This document shows, piece by piece, positions 51,801 to 59,596 of a stretch of 64,000 bases of DNA (position 1 is its first letter; every line of letters begins with the position of its first letter). A program made the translations under genes and the position numbers. Source of the DNA: Actinoplanes sp. NBC_00393 (GTDB taxonomy: Bacteria; Actinomycetota; Actinomycetes; Mycobacteriales; Micromonosporaceae); assembly GCF_036053395.1 (NCBI RefSeq), contig NZ_CP107942.1, positions 7,210,501-7,274,500 of the forward strand, written 5' to 3'. The notes below the pieces were generated by a model, which was not told where the DNA came from, did no database searches, and saw only the letters and a program-made list of their open reading frames with translations.

Positions 51801-53750
51801 GTAGAGGTAGATGACGCCGTCGTCGCGGCGGATCTCGTACGGCCGCTCGTCGGTCACGCGGACGCCCAACGAGTGCAGGACGGGCAGCACCGCGGAGAGC
51901 ATCATCGGCTCGCCGTACCGGTAGACCTTGAAACGGACGTCCCGCTCGTCCGGCTCGGGTGTGCCGTCCGAACCGAGCCGCCGCCGGAACAGGTGCATCG
52001 CCAGCTGGCCGGGCTCCTCGAGCAGCTCCAGCTTGGCCAGGTCCTGCATCCCCTCGTACGGCGTGTGGCTGTTCTTATAGCTCTCCGGGTACGCCGTCGA
52101 ATACCGGGTGAACAGGCGTTTCGCCGGTTCGTCGCCGAGTTTGCGCTCCAGCACCAGGGAGAAGTCGTCGTCCCACATGCGGGTCGCGTCGGCGAGCCGC
52201 TCGGCCAGTGCGTTCGGGTCGATCTGCCCGGGCGGCGCCACCGGATCGGTGCGCACGATGAAGTGCACCCGCGCCAGCATCCGCTCGGTGACCCGGGTGG
52301 TGTAGTCGACGCCGATCCCGTTCAGCTCGCGCAGCAGAATCTCCTGCATGCGCAGCCGGTTGCCGGTGGTGAAGCGGTCCCGGGGCAGGTAGATCAGGCA
52401 GGAGATGAACCGGCCGTAGCCGTCCCGGCGCAGGAACAGGCGCAGTTGACGGCGGCCGGCCATCCGCAGCACACCGACGACCGCCTCGTACAGATCATCG
52501 GTCTTGATCTGGAACAGCTCGTCGCGGGGATAGGTCTCCAGTATCTGCAGCAGGTCCTTGCCGGAGTGACCGCGCGGCGACAGGCCGGAACGGTCCATCA
52601 CCTCCTGCACCTTGCGCTTGACCACCGGCAGCTGGCGCACACTCGTCCGGTAGGCGGAGCTGGAGAACAGGCCCAGGAAGCGCCGCTCGCCGGTGACGTT
52701 GCCCTGGTCGTCGAAGACCTTCACGCCGATGTAGTCGAGGTAGGCGGATCGGTGCACGGTGGCCCGCGAGTTCGCCTTGGTGATCACCAGGAGGCGTTTC
52801 TCCAGCGCTCGCTCGTACGCCTCCGGGGCCATCTCGGAAGCCAGCTTGCGCGGCTTGCTCGCCCCGCGCAGGATGCCCAGGCCGGTGCCCGGCACCGCGC
52901 TCAGAACACCGCCGTCCAGCCGGTACTCCCGGTAGCCGAGGAACGTGAAGTGGTCGCTGGCCAGCCACTTGAGCAGCTCGATCGTGTCCGTGACGTCCTT
53001 GTCCGGCACCGGGAGCTTGTGCTCGCTGCCACGCGCCGCCGCCAGCTCGTCGGAGATCACCACGGCCCGCTGGCGCATCCGCGGCCAGTCCTCCACCGCG
53101 TCCCGGACGTCGGTGAGCACCCGCCGCACCTCGTTGAGCAGCTGGTCGCGCGCCTCCGCCCGGCGGACCGGATCGATCTCGATCCGGATCCAGCTCTCCA
53201 CCAGGTCGCCCTCGATCGCGTCGTCCGGCTCGACGTCGGCCTCGAGCTGGGCGAGCGCGCCGAGCGGCTCGCGGCGCACCACGATCAGCGGGTGGACCAG
53301 CAGGTGGACCTGGAGGTTGTGGGCGGTGAGCAGAGCGATCACCGAGTCGACCAGGAACGGCATGTCGTCGGTGACGATCTGCAGGACGGTGTGGCCCTGC
53401 GAACCGGTCGGCTCGGTGATGGCCAGCTTCAGCTCACCGGGCAGCCGGTTGCGGGCCAGCTCGCGGTGCTCCAGCGCGGCCGCGTACATCTCGTCAGGCG
53501 TGTAACCGACCAGCTCCTCGTCGGGTGCGAACCGCCAGAAGCGGCCGACCAGCGACGCGGTGGAATGGTCCTCGCCGGCTCGCTGCACCGCCTGCTCCAC
53601 CAGCCGTTCGGCGTCGGGCAGGGGCTCGTCGAGCTCTCCTGATTCGGTGGACGTCCCCAATCGCCCGGTGAGGGCGAGTCCGGGACCGGCCGCGAAATCC
53701 TCGGGCACAGTCTGATCAGCTTCGGTCGCTGCCTCGTCGGCGACAGCCAT
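48807..53750 (-). CDS. large NAD-specific glutamate dehydrogenase (about 180-kDa class)
   Basis: This 1647-residue enzyme deaminates glutamate to 2-oxoglutarate with NAD. It matches the size of the giant GDH class first characterised in Streptomyces clavuligerus. Long N-terminal ACT-like regulatory regions ([25 protein letters not shown]) precede the catalytic core. The core contains [39 protein letters not shown] (active-site Lys), [16 protein letters not shown] and [17 protein letters not shown] (nucleotide fold). A helical C-terminal region follows. ATG at 53750. It is divergent from a penicillin-binding protein gene. Such enzymes are often allosterically controlled by amino acids (family knowledge). 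Confidence 0.96.
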   Translation of the reverse strand: [1647 protein letters not shown]

Positions 53751-53951
53751 GGCCTGGCGCTCCCCTCACCCACGGCACTGTGGGTTCGAACGTGTTCGAG
53801 CACAGCCTAGAACGACCGGCCCGGCACCCCTCACACCCCGGGTGTGCCAGCACGGCGATGTGCCGGTTTGCCGAGTATCACCCGCTGCGGGTCAGCATGA
53901 CGGGCGTGTGCCTACTACGGTCTGATCTGCTACCCCACGGAAAGGACCGTC
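53751..53951. promoter_or_regulatory. divergent control region between glutamate dehydrogenase and PBP genes
   Basis: Two dyads are visible. TCGAACGTGTTCGA (53787-53800) lies within a longer CTGTG...CACAG inverted arrangement. CACACCC-C-GGGTGTG (53832-53846) is a perfect 15-bp palindrome. The first resembles the TetR-type TTGAAC-NN-GTTCAA sites at 45.1 kb but has a CG in each arm. No convincing -35/-10 pair was fixed. Confidence 0.5.
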
Positions 53952-55856
53952 ATGCGCCGTTATCGAGCTGGTTTGGCGGCATTGCTCCTTCTCACCGTGG
54001 GCGGGTTGACCGGTTGCTCCGCCGACCCGCCCGAGGACACCGTCAAGGCGTTCCTGGACGGCTGGCGCAACGGCAACCTCAACGAGGTCGGCTTCGTCAC
54101 CGCGAGCGGCGGCAAGATCTCCGCCGACGACGTGCTGACCGGCATCCGCGAGCTCTACGGCGACCTGTCCCAGCAGCCGCTCGAACTCTCGGTCGCCGGC
54201 GACTCGAAGACCAGCGGCGACGTGGCCAGCACGCCGATCACCTTGAAGTGGACCCTGCCCGGCGGGGTGAACTGGTCGTACCCGAGCACGGTCCGCGCCA
54301 CCAAGGCCGGCGACGACTGGAGCGTGATCTGGGAACCGGCCGTCCTCCAGCCGGAACTCGCCGCCGGCGACAAACTCCGGCTGCGCCGGGTCGCCCCGCA
54401 ACGGGCCGCCATTCAGGACGCCGACGGCAAGGCCCTGTTCGGGCCGCAGCCGGTGGTGGTCGTCGGGGTCACCCCGCAGGAGATCAAAAACCTGCCCCAG
54501 CTACAGAAGGATCTGGCCGCGTCGTTCCAGAAGATCGACGTCGACGTGGACATGTCGGACCTCAAGGCCCGGGTCGACGCCGCCGACCCCGGCGCCTTCA
54601 TCGACCTGATCACCCTGCGCCGGCCGGTCTACCTCAAGATCCGACCCGAGGTACGCCCACTCGACGGCACCGTCTTCCGCGAGGAGACCCGGCAGCTCGC
54701 CCCGACCCGCGAGTTCGCCCGGGCACTGCTCGGCACCGTCGACGCCGCCACCAAGGAGGACCTCGGCGCCCGGCCGGACACCCTGGCCACCGGCGACATG
54801 GTCGGTCACGGCGGGCTCCAGCAGAAGTACGACACCGTGCTGCGCGGCACCCCCGGCCTCTCCGTGGTGATCTCCCGCGAGGCCGCCGACGGCGAAGCCG
54901 AACAGGCCCCGATCTTCACCTCCGACCCGGTCGACGGCAAGCCGGTCAAGGTCACCCTGGACACCGCCACCCAGAACGCCGCCGACCAGGCCCTCGCCGC
55001 CGAGAAACAGCCGAGCTCGCTGGTCGCGATCCGGGTCAGCGACGGTGCCGTGCTGGCGGCCGCCAACGGGCCCGACGCCGGCGGCGTCAACACCGCACTG
55101 ACCGGGCAGGTGCCGCCCGGTTCCACCTTCAAGATGATCTCGGCGTACGGGCTACTGGCCGGCGGCGCGGTCAAAGCGGACACCGTCGTGGACTGCCCCA
55201 AGACGTACAACGTGGACGGCCGCGAATTCAAGAACTCGCACGACGAGGCGCTCGGCAAGGTGCAGTTCCACGTCGACTTCGCCAAGTCCTGCAACACCGC
55301 GTTCGCCGCCCTGTCGTCCAAACTCGGCTCGGCCGGGCTGCAGCAAGCCTCGACGGCGCTCGGGCTGGGCAGCACGTGGGATCTGGGCATCGAGGCGTAC
55401 GCCGGCCAGGTCTCCGACGGCGGCACCGCCACCGAACTGGCGGCCGCGACGTTCGGCCAGGGCAGCACGACGGTCAGCCCGATCGCCATGGCGGCGGCGA
55501 CCGCGGCCGTCGCCAAGGGCCAGTTCCAGCCACCCAAGCTGCTGCTCGACCCGGCGCCGGCCAACACCGGCACCCCCGGACCGGCCCTGGACCAGACCGC
55601 GGTGGGCGCGTTGCGCGACATGATGCGCGAGGTGATCACCGGCGGTACGGCCACCGCGCTGCGAACCGTGCCCGGAAAGCCGGTGTTCGGAAAGACCGGC
55701 ACCGCCGAGTTCCAGACCGGTTCGGAGGCCACCCACTCCTGGTTCATCGGCTACCAGGGCGACGTGGCCTTCGCCGTGATGGTCCAGAACGGCGGCGCCG
55801 GCTCCGAGGCGGCGGTGCCGATCGCCAAGCGCTTCCTGACCAACCTGAACAAGTAA
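53952..55856 (+). CDS. class B penicillin-binding transpeptidase lipoprotein
   Basis: This 634-residue cell-wall transpeptidase is anchored outside the membrane by a lipobox (GGLTGC, Cys about 22). An NTF2-like MecA_N domain (about 27-145; DTVKAFLDGWRNGNLNEVGFV) and a dimerisation domain precede the transpeptidase domain. The active-site motifs are PGSTFK with Ser391, SCN starting at Ser446, and KTG at Lys581 (GKTGTAEF). The layout resembles MecA/PBP2a-like low-affinity PBPs and the PbpE-type lipoproteins of actinobacteria; resistance is not implied. ATG at 53952 follows GGAAAGG. A tandem repeat fills the 280 bp before the convergent arginase-family gene. Confidence 0.93.
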   Translation: MRRYRAGLAALLLLTVGGLTGCSADPPEDTVKAFLDGWRNGNLNEVGFVTASGGKISADDVLTGIRELYGDLSQQPLELSVAGDSKTSGDVASTPITLKWTLPGGVNWSYPSTVRATKAGDDWSVIWEPAVLQPELAAGDKLRLRRVAPQRAAIQDADGKALFGPQPVVVVGVTPQEIKNLPQLQKDLAASFQKIDVDVDMSDLKARVDAADPGAFIDLITLRRPVYLKIRPEVRPLDGTVFREETRQLAPTREFARALLGTVDAATKEDLGARPDTLATGDMVGHGGLQQKYDTVLRGTPGLSVVISREAADGEAEQAPIFTSDPVDGKPVKVTLDTATQNAADQALAAEKQPSSLVAIRVSDGAVLAAANGPDAGGVNTALTGQVPPGSTFKMISAYGLLAGGAVKADTVVDCPKTYNVDGREFKNSHDEALGKVQFHVDFAKSCNTAFAALSSKLGSAGLQQASTALGLGSTWDLGIEAYAGQVSDGGTATELAAATFGQGSTTVSPIAMAAATAAVAKGQFQPPKLLLDPAPANTGTPGPALDQTAVGALRDMMREVITGGTATALRTVPGKPVFGKTGTAEFQTGSEATHSWFIGYQGDVAFAVMVQNGGAGSEAAVPIAKRFLTNLNK

Positions 55857-55872
55857 CCCGCCGGCCCGGCCC

Positions 55873-56045
55873 GCCGCTCCCAGCCAGCACGGGCCGCGGC
55901 CGCCGCTCCCAGCCAGCACGGGCCGCAGCTGCCGGTCCCAGCCACGGGGGCTGCGGCCGCGGCTCCCACCTAGCGCGGGCCGCGGCTGCCGATCCCGACC
56001 AGCGCAGACCTCGGCTGCCGGTCCCAGCCAGTGCGGGTCGCGGCC
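55873..56045. repeat. 30-bp tandem repeat, about six units
   Basis: A unit reading about GCCGCTCCCAGCCAGCACGG followed by GCCGCGGC repeats from 55873 with growing divergence (GCTGCCGGTCCCAGCCA... and GATCCCGACCAGCGCAGACC). It occupies the gap between the convergent PBP and arginase-family genes; no separate terminator is seen. Confidence 0.75.
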
Positions 56046-56139
56046 GACGCGCACGTCACTGCTCAGGCGGCGCCGTCGGATCCCGGCTCGGGCGGCACAG
56101 TGGGGGCCGGCGCCGGTGGGCCGGCGTGCGCCTCAACGC

Positions 56140-58566
56140 TCAGGCGGCGCCGTCGGGAAAGCCCGGGTCAGGGCGGTACAGCGCGCCGGCGGCCGGCGGG
56201 TCCAGCGGCGGCCGGGGACGAAGCATGCCGGGCCGGGTGGCCGGCAACGGCTCCGAGTCGAGCAGCGGCGCGGAGCCGAGCGGCCGGGACAGCAGCCGCA
56301 CCTCGGGCCGCTCACCGTCGCTGGTCAGCTCGCCGCCGGCTCCCACTGGAACACTGCCGGGCTCAACGTGGTCCGGCTGGGCGTGGTCCGCCTCGGCATC
56401 GTTTGCTTCGGCCTCGTCCGACCCGGCATCGATCGGTGCGGCGTCCTCGGCTCCGGCATCGCTGGAGCCGACATGGCCCATTTCGGCACCGATCGCCTCT
56501 GTGTCGGCCGGTTCGGCGCCGATCCCCTCGTCGTCGCTCGCTTCAGCGCCGCTCGCTTCGGCACGGCTCGCTTCGGCGTTGATCGCCTCGTCGCGGCTCG
56601 CTTCGGCATCGCTCGGCACTGCCTGTGCCGGGTCGCTGTCAGCGGTATCGCCCGCTCCCCAACCGTTCGACACCGCGCGGTCCGCTTCGTCCGGTTGATC
56701 CACCGGAAACTGATCGGTTTCGGTCAAGGCCGGATCCGCCTCGGCGGGCGACTGAGCCTCTCCTCCGGCCGGCTCGTGCTCCGTCAGCGGCTCGCCGACT
56801 TCGTCGATCAGCTCGGACTCCGGCTGCCCCTCACCGACTTCGTCGAGCGGCTGGTGCTCCCACCGGACCTCACCGACTTCGTCGAGCGGCCCGTGCTCCG
56901 GCCGGACTTCACCGACTTCGTCGAGCGGCTCGCGCTCCCACCGTTCCTCGCCGACTTCGTCGACGGGCTGGTCCTCGGCGAGCTCGGGGTCTTCGACCGC
57001 CGACGCCTCCGGCTCGGCGGGCTCGTCGGCCGGCAGCAACGCCTCTTCGGACTCTTGAACATCAGTAGACACCGCCGGCTCGAAGGCCGGGGCCGGCACA
57101 GGAGTGAGCAACGCTCCCGCAGCTGGACCGTCCGTGGCCTGCTCGGCCGGGGCCCGGCGCCGTGCGATGGCATCCTCCTCAGCAGAGGAGAGCCTTTCTT
57201 CCCAGCTTGGGCGGGCCAGCCGCCCGATCCCGGCCGAAGCGACCAGATCGGAGTGGGCTGCTCCGAAAGCGGCCGCTCCTAGACCACCCAGCTCCCTGCG
57301 CGCAGCCTCGGAACCGACTGCGGCATCAGAACCGACGGTTTCCGAAGCAGCAGATCCGGCATCGGTGTCAGCGGCTTCCGGAGGGACGGCCCCGCCATCA
57401 ACGCCAGTGGCATCCGTAGCGACGGACCCGGCACCACCGCCAGCAGCATCCGAAGCGACAGACCCGGCACCACCGCCAGCAGCATCCGAAGCGACAGACC
57501 CGGCACCACCGCCAGCAGCATCCGAAGCGACAGACCCGGCACCACCGCCAGCAGCATCCGAAGCGACGGACCCAGCACCACCGCCGGCAGCCACCGACGG
57601 ACCGGCCCCGTTGTCCAGGTCTCGGCGCGCCGCGATCAGATCCGGCCGGGCAGGCGTCGTCCGAACCGGGGCCAGCCCCGCGACCACCGCCGAGGTGATC
57701 TCCGACGCGTAGCGGCCGTCCGGGTCGTAGTCCGGGTCGAAGACGGTGATCTCCACGCCCAGGCAGTGCGGCGACTCCACCAGCCCGGCCAGGAGCAGCT
57801 CCAGCTCCGGGAAGGCGATGCCACCCGGATCCGGCGCGTCCACCGCCGGCATCACCGCCGGGTCGAGCACGTCCACGTCCACGTGCACCCAGTAGCCGGC
57901 GCAGTCGACCAGCTGGTCCCGGGCCCACTGCGCGGACCGGGCGGCGCCCTCCGCACGCAGGGCCGGGACCGGGCGGGTCACGATGCCGGCGGCCTGCAGG
58001 TCCAACCGGTACTCGTCCTGCGCGCGGATGCCGAGGACCACGACGTCGACGTCCCGGAAATACGGCCGGCGGCTCTCGATCGCGGCCAGGTCGGCCTGTC
58101 CGCGGCCGGTGACCAGGGCGAGGTCCTCGCCGGCCGCCGCTCCGACGTAGGACGCGTTACCGGGATGCCGGAAGTCCGAGTGACCGTCCACGAAGACCAG
58201 GCCGATCCGGCCGCCGACCGCCTCGCCGAGACGGTGCATGGCGATGCCGGATCCGATCAGGATGGAGCAGTCGCCGCCGAGCACCACCGGGAACTCGCCG
58301 CCGTCGATGATCGCGCCGATCCGGTCGGCCAGCGCCCGCGAGTACGCCGCGATCTCCGGTGCGTGCGCCACGCCGTCGCCGGGCCGCCAGTCACCCGGGT
58401 CGTACCGCGGCGGGGTGAGGCAGCCGGCGTCGCGCGCGTGCAGCTTGGTCAGCAGGCCCTGGTCGCGGAGGGCGCCGGGCGCCTTGGCGCAGCCCGGCAC
58501 CGACGTCACGGTCGGCGGGCGCAGGCCGAGGTTGGACGGCGCGTCCAGAACGGCGATGCGGCGCAC
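56140..58566 (-). CDS. arginase-family protein with a 500-residue repetitive acidic tail
   Basis: This 808-residue protein has a ureohydrolase-fold domain in residues 1-310. Metal-ligand motifs are VVLGGDCSILIG (the usual GGDHS His is Cys), VFVDGHSDF and VHVDVDVLDP, plus GVEITVFDPDYDP. Family members hydrolyse arginine, agmatine or related guanidino compounds. The remaining 500 residues are low complexity. They hold five exact or near-exact 12-residue GGGAGSVASDAA units (57411-57590), five 13-residue PLDEVGEVRxEHx units (about 56770-56975), then Ala/Glu/Asp-rich pentads (AEASRAEASGAEAS). The GTG at 58566 follows GAGGGGGC. It lies 15 bp after the thioredoxin-like gene. Confidence 0.88.
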   Translation of the reverse strand: MRRIAVLDAPSNLGLRPPTVTSVPGCAKAPGALRDQGLLTKLHARDAGCLTPPRYDPGDWRPGDGVAHAPEIAAYSRALADRIGAIIDGGEFPVVLGGDCSILIGSGIAMHRLGEAVGGRIGLVFVDGHSDFRHPGNASYVGAAAGEDLALVTGRGQADLAAIESRRPYFRDVDVVVLGIRAQDEYRLDLQAAGIVTRPVPALRAEGAARSAQWARDQLVDCAGYWVHVDVDVLDPAVMPAVDAPDPGGIAFPELELLLAGLVESPHCLGVEITVFDPDYDPDGRYASEITSAVVAGLAPVRTTPARPDLIAARRDLDNGAGPSVAAGGGAGSVASDAAGGGAGSVASDAAGGGAGSVASDAAGGGAGSVASDAAGGGAGSVATDATGVDGGAVPPEAADTDAGSAASETVGSDAAVGSEAARRELGGLGAAAFGAAHSDLVASAGIGRLARPSWEERLSSAEEDAIARRRAPAEQATDGPAAGALLTPVPAPAFEPAVSTDVQESEEALLPADEPAEPEASAVEDPELAEDQPVDEVGEERWEREPLDEVGEVRPEHGPLDEVGEVRWEHQPLDEVGEGQPESELIDEVGEPLTEHEPAGGEAQSPAEADPALTETDQFPVDQPDEADRAVSNGWGAGDTADSDPAQAVPSDAEASRDEAINAEASRAEASGAEASDDEGIGAEPADTEAIGAEMGHVGSSDAGAEDAAPIDAGSDEAEANDAEADHAQPDHVEPGSVPVGAGGELTSDGERPEVRLLSRPLGSAPLLDSEPLPATRPGMLRPRPPLDPPAAGALYRPDPGFPDGAA
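57411..57590 (-). repeat. 36-bp in-frame tandem repeat inside the arginase-family gene
   Basis: Five units start with GCATCCGAAGCGACAGACCC or close variants at 57411, 57447, 57483, 57519 and 57555. The three middle units are identical. Each encodes 12 residues (GGGAGSVASDAA) on the minus strand. Confidence 0.92.
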
Positions 58567-58581
58567 GACGCCCCCCTCTGC

Positions 58582-59523
58582 CTAGAAGAGCGCGCTGGCC
58601 AGAGCGCGACGCGCGCCGGCCACCGCGGGATCGTCCGGGCCGGCCACGCTGAACAGCGACAGCAGATGCTTGCGTACGGCATCGCGCTCGTCCCCACTGG
58701 TCCGCTTGACCAGGGCGACCAGCCGCGCGTACGCCTGCTCGGCCTGCCCGCTGAGCACCTCGATGTCGGCGGCGAGCCGCTGGGCCTCGATGTCGTCCGG
58801 CGCGGCGTCGGCCTTGGCCAGGGCGGTCGCCGGGTCGGCGCCGCTGATCCGGCGGTAGAGCTCGACCTGGGCCAGGCCGGACTCGGCAGCCGCGTCGGCC
58901 GGGGACTCGGCGAGGATCTTCTTGTACGCCGCCTCGGCCGCATCCAGATCACCGGTCATCAGGGCGTCGTCGGCCGCGTCCAGCCGCGGGTCGGCGGGCG
59001 TCTCCACGCTGACCCCGGCCGCCTTGAGCACTGCATCGATGTACTGCCGGATCTGGGCCTCGGAGAGCACCCCGGTGAAGCCCTCGACCGGCTGCCCGCC
59101 GATCACCGCGGTCACCATCGGGATGCCCTGCACCCGGAAGACCTGAGCGAGCCGGGGGTTGGAGTCCACATCGACCTTGCCGAGGATCCACGAGCCCGCG
59201 TACTCCCCTGCCAGCTTCTCCAGCACGGGGGAGAGCTGCTTGCACGGCTCGCACCAGTCGGCCCAGAAGTCCAGCAGGATCGGCGTGGTCAGCGATCGCT
59301 CCAGGACGGACTGGAAATTCGCCTCGGTGACCTCGATGACGGTGTCCGGGGTGACGCCCGGAACGGCGCCCGGGGCCGCACCGGGGGTGCCGGTGGCCGG
59401 GGCGCCGTCGCTCGGGGCGGGACGGCTCGGCGCGGCCGGTTTGGCCGGCGCCGGGGGGCGCAGCGTGCTGAGATCGACCGCGCCGCGGGTGAAGATCGAC
59501 GGAGTGGTCCGTGGGTCGCTCAT
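58582..59523 (-). CDS. thioredoxin-fold co-chaperone-like protein with TPR-like tail (CnoX/YbbN type)
   Basis: This 313-residue cytoplasmic protein has a Pro/Ala-rich leader (about 20-60) and a thioredoxin domain (about 62-170) with an intact redox pair in ILLDFWADWCEPCKQLSPVLEKLA and the cis-Pro in VQGIPMVTA. A helical region with TPR-like units follows (ALMTGDLDAAEAAYKKILAESP; AAESGLAQVELY). This combination matches CnoX/YbbN proteins, which hold unfolded proteins during oxidant stress. Unlike the E. coli form the CxxC pair is complete. ATG at 59523. It follows icmA by 73 bp on the same strand. Confidence 0.9.
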   Translation of the reverse strand: MSDPRTTPSIFTRGAVDLSTLRPPAPAKPAAPSRPAPSDGAPATGTPGAAPGAVPGVTPDTVIEVTEANFQSVLERSLTTPILLDFWADWCEPCKQLSPVLEKLAGEYAGSWILGKVDVDSNPRLAQVFRVQGIPMVTAVIGGQPVEGFTGVLSEAQIRQYIDAVLKAAGVSVETPADPRLDAADDALMTGDLDAAEAAYKKILAESPADAAAESGLAQVELYRRISGADPATALAKADAAPDDIEAQRLAADIEVLSGQAEQAYARLVALVKRTSGDERDAVRKHLLSLFSVAGPDDPAVAGARRALASALF

Positions 59524-59596
59524 GGTTACCTAGTCTCGCACGCTGTCCAGCCTGTTCGCGTCGCCACCAGCCGCCCGATATCGGACGTCACAACCC

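Noticed and set aside
49095..53642. An open frame of about 1500 codons on the plus strand opposite the NAD-glutamate dehydrogenase
   Set aside because: It is the GC-rich antisense shadow of a well-recognised enzyme; its translation is Arg/Gly/Leu/Val-rich without domains and it has no ribosome site.
53952..55856. Beta-lactam resistance gene of MecA type
   Set aside because: The domain layout is MecA-like, but this layout is common in housekeeping actinobacterial PBP lipoproteins and nothing indicates low drug affinity.
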